From: Desulfobulbaceae bacterium
GTDB lineage: Bacteria; Desulfobacterota; Desulfobulbia; Desulfobulbales; Desulfocapsaceae
Length of the DNA: 6,308 nt
Direction of reading: 5' to 3'
Assembly (NCBI GenBank): GCA_030599175.1
Contig: JAUVON010000169.1
Span: 1-6,308, forward strand
Part shown: positions 1 to 6,308 of the stretch, piece by piece
Numbering within the stretch: the stretch's first letter is position 1
How the letters are laid out: every line of letters starts with the position of its first letter
The notes under the pieces: model-generated
Database searches by the model: none
Seen by the model: only the letters and a program-made list of their open reading frames with translations
Told to the model about the DNA's origin: nothing
Made by a program: the position numbers and the translations under genes

Positions 1-961
<961 letters not shown>

Positions 962-964
962 TTA

Positions 965-1018
965 TCAACCGCCAAAGATCATCATCACACCCATGATGAT
1001 GAGAAAGAAATAGATCAT
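965..1018 (-). CDS. possible 17-residue hydrophobic peptide between the kinase gene and tgt
   Basis: A very short reading frame, MIYFFLIIMGVMMIFGG, ends in TGA only 9 bases before the tgt ATG at 955. It would be one hydrophobic span. The same frame stays open upstream to the kinase stop codon (TGA, 1049-1051), where it reads TLPSGQKLRK, a basic stretch of the kind that precedes a membrane segment. There is no good Shine-Dalgarno before the ATG at 1018. A second mini-frame of 10 codons (MNASFRTETS) starts at 1052, shares ATGA with the kinase stop, and ends in TAA one base before the ATG at 1018. It could be a coupled leader peptide, a frameshifted small membrane protein, or chance. I do not recognise a family. 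Hydrophobicity alone is weak evidence at this length. Confidence 0.28.
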   Translation of the reverse strand: MIYFFLIIMGVMMIFGG

Positions 1019-1048
1019 TTTACGAAGTTTCTGTCCGGAAGGAAGCGT

Positions 1049-2140
1049 TCATATTTCAGCAGCAGCCCTGATTTCCAGCTCATATTTTTCAATTTCTTCA
1101 ACAAGCCTGAACTGAATGACAGCTCTCTGTAAATTTTCACCCGGCGCATCAATTTTGAAATAGTTGTCCCCCATAAGATGGTCGGTAAAAAAACGAAGTC
1201 CAAGTTCAAAAGTGAGCAATAGAACAGCATCGAAGATATAGCTGCGGGCAGAAGGAGAGAACAGCGAACCAGCCTGCAGGAAATAACCTTCCAGGATTGC
1301 TTTACAGATCTCCACATCAAAGTGAATTTCCCGATTCACGCCCCCACCTTCACCACTCTTGTTGCAGCATGAACGTAAGCAATCTCCCAGGTCATAGTGG
1401 AGTAAACCGAGGCTGACCGTATCCATATCTATCATACCAACGCCACACCCCAATTCATTGAAGATAAAATTATCAATTTTCGGGTCACCATGTATTGGCT
1501 GAATAGCAAGAATTCCATCTTCTTTAGCTCTTTCAAGAATCGCAGCTTTATTTCTGTGTTTCTCAATAGATTCCTGACAATATTGTGAACCTTCCTCCAT
1601 ACTGTTGTTTTTTTTCCCGGTACAGTCAAACTTCTCCAGATATTGAGGAAGAATATGAAAACCAGGCAGGGGGTCATGCAGAATCTCACCATCCATATCA
1701 GAGACAAGGAGATGAAAAATCCCCAGGGTTCTCCCCAGCTCATATCCCTGATGACGGCTATTCAGCATCGTTACAACCCTATGGGGCAGGTAGGTTTGAC
1801 CACGCCAGAAATCCCCCCTCTCATCATGGTAGAAGAGATCTCCCTGGTCAGTAAGAACGCTCCTGGCAAATTGCCATTCCGGTGCTATAGCACCGGTCCT
1901 TCGTTCAAGATGTACAGCGATATTTTGGAAATTGGTTATCACATGGAGAGGTTGGGGAAATACAGTGGCGGATATCCGTTGCAGAATAAACTTTTTTACT
2001 GATGTCTTTACCAGATAGGTATCATTTATATTGCCATGACCTATAGGAACAATAGTACAATCTGAATGTCCGGGACAGAACCGGCTGAGTAGTTCCTCCA
2101 GAACCCCATCTGTAGAAATAAGTGCCTTGACCCTTGTCAT
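1049..2140 (-). CDS. NahK/APH-fold phosphotransferase, substrate unknown
   Basis: A cytoplasmic kinase of the aminoglycoside phosphotransferase/choline kinase fold, closest in pattern to N-acetylhexosamine 1-kinase (NahK) and other COG2334-type proteins. Visible motifs in 363 residues: a glycine-rich nucleotide loop GHGNINDTY (34-42), FILQR (51-55) where protein kinases have the VAIK lysine (NahK proteins read similarly, YILQ), the catalytic loop HGDPKIDNF (217-225; Asp219 catalytic, Asn224 metal ligand), IDMDT (237-241, DFG equivalent) and YDLGD (249-253). The length is normal for the group. ATG at 2140 is the first standard start after an in-frame TAA, but has no recognisable Shine-Dalgarno. 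It lies 79 bp after guaA and 93 bp before tgt, all on one strand, so co-transcription is plausible. Family membership is solid. The substrate could be an amino sugar or another small molecule; nothing suggests antibiotic resistance. Its place between guanine-nucleotide and queuosine genes does not reveal its role. Confidence 0.85.
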   Translation of the reverse strand: MTRVKALISTDGVLEELLSRFCPGHSDCTIVPIGHGNINDTYLVKTSVKKFILQRISATVFPQPLHVITNFQNIAVHLERRTGAIAPEWQFARSVLTDQGDLFYHDERGDFWRGQTYLPHRVVTMLNSRHQGYELGRTLGIFHLLVSDMDGEILHDPLPGFHILPQYLEKFDCTGKKNNSMEEGSQYCQESIEKHRNKAAILERAKEDGILAIQPIHGDPKIDNFIFNELGCGVGMIDMDTVSLGLLHYDLGDCLRSCCNKSGEGGGVNREIHFDVEICKAILEGYFLQAGSLFSPSARSYIFDAVLLLTFELGLRFFTDHLMGDNYFKIDAPGENLQRAVIQFRLVEEIEKYELEIRAAAEI

Positions 2141-2219
2141 GGCTGGGATAGCTGTAGGCCGATCCGGGCATCCGTCCGACCGTTATTGTCAGGGTTTTTG
2201 ATGATGATAAAATTGAAGA

Positions 2220-3770
2220 TTACTCCCATTCAATAGTGGCCGGAGGTTTAGATGAAATATCATAAACTACCCTGTTCACACCGCGTACCTCATTGATAAT
2301 ACGGCTGGAGATATCACCTGAAATCTCGTAAGGAAGTTTTGTCCAGTCAGCAGTCATCGCATCTCTTGAATCGACACAGCGAATGGCAATTACATACTCA
2401 TAGGTACGACCATCTCCCATAACTCCTACTGTCTGGATAGGCAGGAGAACGGCAAAAGACTGCCATACTTTCCTGTACCAACCAGCTTTCCGCATCTCCT
2501 CCAGTACAATCACATCGGACTCCCTGAGAATACGCAGCCGTTCGGCCGTAACCTCACCCAAGATCCTGATACCAAGGCCAGGACCGGGGAATGGCTGGCG
2601 ATAGACCGCCTCTTCCGGCAGACCAAGCTCCAGGCCAAGTACACGCACCTCGTCTTTAAAAAGTTCACGAAGGGGTTCAATCAGTTCAAGTTTCATCACT
2701 TCAGGCAAACCACCGACATTATGGTGGGACTTGATAGGTGCTTCCCCCCGGAAAGAGACCGATTCGATAACATCCGGATAAAGGGTACCCTGGGCGAGAT
2801 ATTCAACACCACCTATCCGGCTCGCCTCTTCTTCAAATATTTTAATAAACCCGAGACCTATACGCTTCCTCTTTACCTCCGGATCCTTGACTCCATCAAG
2901 CTCCTGCAGAAAAAAATCTGTTGCATCAACATCAATAACGCTGAGTTTGCTTTTCTCCCTGAAAAAACGAAGAATAGACTCCGACTCCCCGCTGCGCATA
3001 AGACCATTATTCACATAGATACAGGTAAGCTGATCGCCCACAGCCCGGTGAACAATAGCTGCCACCACCGAGCTGTCCACCCCTCCTGAAAGTGCGCATA
3101 TCACCTTGTCTGCGCCAACTTTTTCTTTAATTGCCTTTGTATGGCTCTCAATAAATGAGTGCATCGTCCAGCTTGGGCTGCAGCGACAAATGCCAAAAAT
3201 AAAATTTCTCAGAACATCAGTGCCTATAAGGGTATGAGCGACCTCAGGATGAAACTGAACTGCAACAAACGGTTTTTCCTTATGCCGAAGGGCGGCATAA
3301 GGTGAGTTGTCACTGACTGCAGTTGCTTCAAAACCTTCCGGAATAACATTGATTCTGTCACCATGACTCATCCATACCTGATGTTTTGCCCCTCCTGTTT
3401 CAATACCGGCAAACAGCCCTTCGGTAAAGTTTGCTGAAAGAAAGGCTTTGCCGAATTCTCTTTTTTCCGCCTTCTCTACACTGCCACCCAGTTGCTGGAT
3501 CATCAACTGAGCGCCATAACAGATCCCAAGGAGAGGAACGCCGAGATTAAGCAACTCCGGATCAGAGTGGGGTGCATCACTGTCATAGACTGAGCATGGC
3601 CCCCCGGACAGCACAATTCCAGTCGGTTTCAATTCCTTTATCTTTTCAATGGAAACCGAAAAAGGATGAATTTCACTGTAAACTTTCTGCTCGCGGATAC
3701 GCCTGGCAATAAGCTGTGTAGTCTGTGAGCCAAAATCGAGGATAATTATTTTTTCATCATGAATATTCAT
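2220..3770 (-). CDS. guaA: GMP synthase, glutamine-hydrolysing (GuaA)
   Basis: Converts XMP, ATP and glutamine to GMP, the last step of guanine nucleotide synthesis. The 516 residues match the full family length. An N-terminal class I glutamine amidotransferase domain (about 7-195) carries SGGP (55-58), the nucleophile Cys84 in GICYGAQ, and His174/Glu176 in QFHPEV. The ATP-pyrophosphatase domain follows, with P-loop SGGVDSS (228-234), then YLAQGTLYPDVIES (324-337) and SHHNVGGLP (348-356). The C-terminal dimerisation/XMP-binding domain includes RQPFPGPGLGIRI (391-403) and ends SSKPPATIEWE. No catalytic residue is missing. ATG at 3770 is the only sensible start because LDFGSQ follows at residue 11. 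No Shine-Dalgarno is visible; an AT-rich inverted repeat sits just upstream. It lies 36 bp after guaB, the enzyme of the preceding step, so a guaBA operon is very likely. Confidence 0.98.
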   Translation of the reverse strand: MNIHDEKIIILDFGSQTTQLIARRIREQKVYSEIHPFSVSIEKIKELKPTGIVLSGGPCSVYDSDAPHSDPELLNLGVPLLGICYGAQLMIQQLGGSVEKAEKREFGKAFLSANFTEGLFAGIETGGAKHQVWMSHGDRINVIPEGFEATAVSDNSPYAALRHKEKPFVAVQFHPEVAHTLIGTDVLRNFIFGICRCSPSWTMHSFIESHTKAIKEKVGADKVICALSGGVDSSVVAAIVHRAVGDQLTCIYVNNGLMRSGESESILRFFREKSKLSVIDVDATDFFLQELDGVKDPEVKRKRIGLGFIKIFEEEASRIGGVEYLAQGTLYPDVIESVSFRGEAPIKSHHNVGGLPEVMKLELIEPLRELFKDEVRVLGLELGLPEEAVYRQPFPGPGLGIRILGEVTAERLRILRESDVIVLEEMRKAGWYRKVWQSFAVLLPIQTVGVMGDGRTYEYVIAIRCVDSRDAMTADWTKLPYEISGDISSRIINEVRGVNRVVYDISSKPPATIEWE

Positions 3771-3775
3771 AGTTT

Positions 3776-3803
3776 TTTACTATTTATTCGGTAAATTAGT
3801 AAA
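3776..3803 (-). promoter_or_regulatory. AT-rich inverted repeat just upstream of guaA
   Basis: Read on the minus strand, TTTACTA (3803-3797) and TTTA (3795-3792) pair with TAAA (3786-3783) and TAGTAAA (3782-3776). This gives 11 pairs with one bulged A and a CCGAA loop. The repeat ends 5 bases before the guaA ATG, in the 36-bp guaB-guaA gap. Each arm has a single G or C, so the RNA stem would be weak. It is not a factor-independent terminator: an A-run, not a U-run, follows. It might modulate guaA initiation or be a by-product of AT richness. Confidence 0.35.
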
Positions 3804-3806
3804 GTG

Positions 3807-5276
3807 CTAAGCAGTGCGATAATTTGGCGCTTCCTTGGTAATAATAACATCATGGACATGGGATTCCCTTAAACCTGCCGCAGAGATACGTACAAATCTG
3901 GCCTTCTGCTGCAGCTCTCCAATGGTAGCGGCTCCGACATATCCCATTCCGGAACGTAATCCTCCAAGCATCTGATAAATAACAGTAGAGAGAGGCCCGC
4001 GATATGGTACTTTCCCTTCAATACCTTCAGGAACCAGTTTTGCGGTACTATCCACCCCGGACTGGAAATAGCGGTCAGCGGATCCCTGGCTCTGCCCCAT
4101 TGCGCCAAGGGAGCCCATTCCACGATATCCTTTATAGGTTCTGCCCTGATACAAAAATGTATCTCCGGGGGTTTCATCAGTGCCTGCAAACAGGCTCCCC
4201 AGCATCACAGTGGAGGCTCCAGCGCCAATAGCCTTTGCCAGATCCCCCGAATGCTTGATGCCACCATCAGCAATAATGGGAATATCATGCTTATTCGCTA
4301 CACTGACACAGTTTCTAAGCGCACTCATCTGCGGCACTCCCACACCGGCTACTATTCGTGTGGTGCAGATAGATCCGGGGCCGATACCTACCTTTACTGC
4401 ATTTGCACCCGCCTTGATAAGATCCATGGTGCCCTCCCCCGTGGCTACATTTCCCGCAATCACGGAAAGATCAGGAAAACTGTTTTTCACCACGGCAACC
4501 GCCTCAAGAACTCCCTTGGAATGACCATGTGCAGAATCTATCACAACAACATCAACTCCTGCATAAAGTAATTTTGCTGCATTTGCTTCAATTCCAGGCC
4601 CGACCCCCATGGCTGCACCGACAAGCAGACGACCAAACTCATCTTTTGCAGCAAATGGATATTTTTTGATCTTTTCAAGATCTTTTATGGTGATCAAACC
4701 CTTCAACGTCCCTTCATCGTCTACAACCAGCAATTTTTCAATACGATGTTCATGCAGCAGGGCTTTGGAATGTTCCAGATCAATGCCGACCTTTGCAGTT
4801 ACCAGGTTCTTACTGGTCATCACATCAGCAACCCGTAACCCGTCATCGGAAACAAACCTCAGATCCCGATTTGTCACAATTCCCGCCAGCTTGCCCTCAT
4901 TTACCACCGGCAGACCTGATATTTTATAGGTACTCATGATTTTCTGAACTTCCGCCACAGACTGATTTTGAGTCACGGTGATTGGATCAATAATCATCCC
5001 GGATTCTGATTTTTTAACCCGTTCAACTTCAAGTACCTGCTGATCCACCGTCATATTCTTATGGATGATACCCATGCCGCCCTCTCTCGCCATTGCTATA
5101 GCTGTACGATGCTCTGTTACAGTATCCATTGCAGAACTGACGAGAGGCGTGTTAATAAAAAGCGAATCAGTGAGCCTGGTTCTGAGATTCACCTCGTCCG
5201 GCAAGACCTCTGAGGCGGAGGGTATAAGAAGCAGATCATCAAATGTCAGTGCAGTTTCTATATTTTCAGGTAGCAT
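3807..5276 (-). CDS. guaB: inosine-5'-monophosphate dehydrogenase (GuaB)
   Basis: Oxidises IMP to XMP with NAD+, the committed and usually rate-limiting step towards GMP. The 489 residues match the bacterial family. A TIM barrel starts at [11 protein letters not shown] (9-19) and is interrupted by two CBS domains (about 97-143 and 152-206, each ending near an ITxxD/VTNRDL-type element), then resumes at [10 protein letters not shown]. Catalytic features: DSAHGHS (247-253, NAD site), the loop [17 protein letters not shown] (297-313) with Cys304, ADGGI (336-340, Asp337 for IMP), and the mobile flap [13 protein letters not shown] to ADRYFQ with Arg402-Tyr403. All key residues are present and the CBS pair is intact, so adenine/guanine nucleotide control through it is possible. 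ATG at 5276 is fixed by the family N-terminus and a strong Shine-Dalgarno. First gene of the minus-strand series and likely promoter-proximal. Confidence 0.98.
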   Translation of the reverse strand: MLPENIETALTFDDLLLIPSASEVLPDEVNLRTRLTDSLFINTPLVSSAMDTVTEHRTAIAMAREGGMGIIHKNMTVDQQVLEVERVKKSESGMIIDPITVTQNQSVAEVQKIMSTYKISGLPVVNEGKLAGIVTNRDLRFVSDDGLRVADVMTSKNLVTAKVGIDLEHSKALLHEHRIEKLLVVDDEGTLKGLITIKDLEKIKKYPFAAKDEFGRLLVGAAMGVGPGIEANAAKLLYAGVDVVVIDSAHGHSKGVLEAVAVVKNSFPDLSVIAGNVATGEGTMDLIKAGANAVKVGIGPGSICTTRIVAGVGVPQMSALRNCVSVANKHDIPIIADGGIKHSGDLAKAIGAGASTVMLGSLFAGTDETPGDTFLYQGRTYKGYRGMGSLGAMGQSQGSADRYFQSGVDSTAKLVPEGIEGKVPYRGPLSTVIYQMLGGLRSGMGYVGAATIGELQQKARFVRISAAGLRESHVHDVIITKEAPNYRTA

Positions 5277-5281
5277 GGTCT

Positions 5282-5287
5282 CTCCTT
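5282..5287 (-). promoter_or_regulatory. Shine-Dalgarno of guaB
   Basis: On the minus strand AAGGAG lies 5 bases before the guaB start (AAGGAGAGACCATG). It is the only near-consensus ribosome binding site in the window and confirms the start at 5276. Confidence 0.85.
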
Positions 5288-5340
5288 GCCTGATATTTCA
5301 TTTTTGTCTCTCAAAACCAAGTTACACCTTGATTTTTTTC

Positions 5341-5351
5341 ACTATTATAGT
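5341..5351. repeat. 11-bp palindrome overlapping the guaB -10 element
   Basis: ACTAT-T-ATAGT is a perfect inverted repeat around one central base. It gives TATAAT on the minus strand and TATTAT or TATAGT on the plus strand, so it could act as a -10 element both ways. The same arms recur at 5410-5414 and 5422-5426, flanking seven A residues, and ACTAT recurs at 5430-5434 over the yciO start codon. An alternative reading is an operator with half-site ACTAT. Confidence 0.4.
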
Positions 5352-5374
5352 AAGACAAACTCGTAAAAATTCAA
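5344..5374 (-). promoter_or_regulatory. candidate sigma-70 promoter for guaB
   Basis: The minus strand has a perfect TATAAT (5349-5344) with TTGAAT (5374-5369) as a possible -35, separated by 19 bases, slightly longer than ideal. An overlapping TACTAT (5352-5347) would give 16 bases. The start point would be near 5337, leaving a leader of about 60 nt that ends in the strong Shine-Dalgarno. No riboswitch-like structure or PurR-type box was recognised in this leader. The assignment rests on consensus matching only. Confidence 0.5.
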
Positions 5375-5386
5375 ATTTCGGAATGG

Positions 5387-5417
5387 TTAAGAAAAAACAG
5401 CTCTCAGAGACTATAAA
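5387..5417 (+). promoter_or_regulatory. weak candidate promoter for yciO
   Basis: TTAAGA (5387-5392) and TATAAA (5412-5417) are 19 bases apart on the plus strand. A start point near 5424 would leave a leader of only about 9 bases, which would fit the missing Shine-Dalgarno. GTTACA (5321-5326) with TATTAT (5343-5348), 16 bases apart, is an alternative giving a leader of about 80 bases. Neither is strong. Confidence 0.25.
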
Positions 5418-5432
5418 AAAAATAGTGCTACT

Positions 5433-6044
5433 ATGCTTTTAGAAATTAATGCGGAAAACCCACAGCTACGTCTGATCGAGCCAATCGTAAAACAGATGAA
5501 AAATGGTGCTCTTGTCTGCTATCCTACCGATACAGGATACGGTATCGGTTGCGATCTATTTAACCCAAAAGCGATAAAACGATTAATACAGCTGAAAAAA
5601 CGCCCCAGGAAAAAACCCTTTTCTTTCATGTGTTCGAATCTTACACATATCAGCCAGTTTGCTCACGTCTCTAACAGTGCCTACAGGCTCCTTAAAAGAA
5701 ACCTTCCTGGCGCCTACACCTTTGTACTTCCAGGCACAAAACTAGTTCCTAAAATAATGGCCACTAAACAGAAAACCGTCGGTATCCGGGTTCCCGCCCA
5801 CCCGATCTGTAAACTCCTTATCGAAACACTGGGCAATCCTATCATAAATACAAGTTTTCAGCTGGACGGGGAAGAAGGCTCTCTTTCTGAACCATTGGAC
5901 ATTGAGCAGTACCTGAGAAACAGGGTCGATGTCATTATTGACGGCGGCCGTGTCTTTCCCGACCCCTCTTCTATTATCGATCTCACCGGCGATTATCCGG
6001 TGATACTCCGCGAGGGTAAAGGGGATGTTACTCCGTATCGCTGA
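5433..6044 (+). CDS. yciO: YciO-type protein of the Sua5/YrdC/YciO superfamily
   Basis: A cytoplasmic protein of 203 residues that aligns by eye along its whole length with E. coli YciO, from the N-terminal ENPQLRLI to the C-terminal REGKGDVTPYR. The superfamily includes TsaC/Sua5, which make threonylcarbamoyl-AMP for t6A in tRNA. Visible: PTDTGYGIGCD (31-41), KKRPRKKPFSFM (55-66, the basic nucleotide-binding segment), PGAYTFVLPGT (92-102), GIRVP (117-121) and NTSFQLDG (139-146). The last replaces the TSAN/SxN signature of true TsaC, as in other YciO proteins, so t6A synthesis should not be assumed. ATG at 5433 is the first start after an in-frame TAA at 5388-5390 and matches the family N-terminus; no Shine-Dalgarno is evident. 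It is divergent from guaB (156 bp) and convergent with the HU-like gene, overlapping it by 17 bp. Confidence 0.85.
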   Translation: MLLEINAENPQLRLIEPIVKQMKNGALVCYPTDTGYGIGCDLFNPKAIKRLIQLKKRPRKKPFSFMCSNLTHISQFAHVSNSAYRLLKRNLPGAYTFVLPGTKLVPKIMATKQKTVGIRVPAHPICKLLIETLGNPIINTSFQLDGEEGSLSEPLDIEQYLRNRVDVIIDGGRVFPDPSSIIDLTGDYPVILREGKGDVTPYR

Positions 6045-6308
6045 TCAACGCCTCTTTCAGGGATTTGCTCATGGTAAAATGAAGCGTTTTTCGCTCCGGG
6101 ATTTCCATTATTTTGCCAGTGCGGGGGTTCTTGGTTGAGCGGGGCTTCCGGCTCCTTACAGAAAAACTCCCGAAGCCTCGCAACTCAATGTGCCTGTCCT
6201 CCACCAGCGCATCCACCATTGTCTCAAGCATAATATCCACGGCAAGACTCACATCCTGTTTCTGCATGGAAAGTTCACTGCTTACCTTATCTACTAAATC
6301 TTTTTTTA
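6028..6308 (-). CDS. HU/IHF-family DNA-binding protein, first codons outside the window
   Basis: A small dimeric, DNA-bending nucleoid protein. The reading frame runs from the right edge without interruption. An ATG at 6267 exists, but the codons before it read KKDLVDKVSSELS, the standard first helix of HU/IHF, so the real start lies just beyond 6308, probably about two codons away. Visible: 92 residues, the helical N-terminus, AVDIMLETMVDAL, the hallmark RGFGSFSVR, and the DNA-binding arm KPRSTKNPRTGK with the Pro of NPRTG that intercalates at kinks. The C-terminal FTMSKSLKEAL replaces the more usual FKxGKxL, so HU or an IHF subunit cannot be decided here. Total length would be about 94, normal for the family. 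The stop at 6028-6030 lies inside the end of convergent yciO. Confidence 0.93.
   Translation of the reverse strand, partial: KKDLVDKVSSELSMQKQDVSLAVDIMLETMVDALVEDRHIELRGFGSFSVRSRKPRSTKNPRTGKIMEIPERKTLHFTMSKSLKEALISDTE

Noticed and set aside
1015..1320. 101-codon minus-strand frame overlapping the kinase C-terminus
   Set aside because: It is a shifted reading of the kinase gene with no recognisable motif.
1643..2002. 119-codon plus-strand frame opposite the kinase gene
   Set aside because: The minus-strand frame has full kinase motifs, while this frame resembles no protein family and is an antisense shadow.
2141..2219. GC-rich part of the guaA-kinase gap examined as a terminator or small gene
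   Set aside because: The repeated CGGTCGG/CGGATCGG elements are direct, not inverted, there is no U-run, and no credible start with ribosome binding site was found.
5277..5340. guaB leader examined for a purine, PRPP or guanidine riboswitch
   Set aside because: At about 60 nt it is too short for most aptamers and no conserved core motif or stable stem was recognised.
5065..5442. 125-codon plus-strand frame spanning the guaB 5' end and the divergent gap
   Set aside because: Most of it is opposite the conserved GuaB N-terminus and its composition looks like a shadow; it also covers the guaB promoter and Shine-Dalgarno.
5983..6003. Perfect 7-bp inverted repeat (TCACCGG / CCGGTGA, 7-base loop) near the end of yciO
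   Set aside because: It resembles a terminator stem, but no T-run follows on either strand and it lies in conserved coding sequence (DLTGDYPVILREG).

Overview
The window carries six protein genes packed with little spacing. Five are on the minus strand and one, a yciO-like gene, is on the plus strand. Two genes are cut by the window edges: tgt loses its 3' end at position 1, and an HU/IHF-family gene loses its extreme 5' end at position 6308. No rRNA, tRNA, CRISPR array, insertion sequence or integrase is visible. No gene-free stretch exceeds about 160 bases. Base composition is moderate and looks even throughout. The protein sequences feel like a Gram-negative sulfate-reducing 'deltaproteobacterium' (Desulfobacterota, perhaps Desulfobulbales). 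That is an impression from familiarity with these families, not a search result.

Layout by position: tgt (minus, 1-955, partial); a 93-bp gap filled by very short reading frames (956-1048); a NahK/APH-fold small-molecule kinase (minus, 1049-2140); a 79-bp gap; guaA, GMP synthase (minus, 2220-3770); a 36-bp gap with an AT-rich inverted repeat; guaB, IMP dehydrogenase (minus, 3807-5276) with the only strong Shine-Dalgarno in the window; a 156-bp divergent promoter region (5277-5432); yciO (plus, 5433-6044); and an HU/IHF-type DNA-binding protein (minus, 6028-6308, partial) whose 3' end overlaps that of yciO.

GuaB and GuaA are consecutive enzymes: IMP to XMP to GMP. They probably form an operon read from the divergent region. 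The kinase and tgt lie downstream on the same strand with no visible terminator between, so a guaB-guaA-kinase-tgt transcript is possible. Tgt inserts preQ1, a base made from GTP, into tRNA, so the cluster could join guanine nucleotide supply to a guanine-derived tRNA modification; this link is inference. The yciO product belongs to the Sua5/YrdC/YciO superfamily, which touches tRNA modification through its TsaC relatives.

The region is mostly core metabolism. The least ordinary spot is the kinase-tgt gap. It holds a 17-codon hydrophobic reading frame, and removing one copy of a tandem TTCC repeat would turn it into a 27-residue single-span membrane peptide starting in a 4-base overlap with the kinase stop codon.
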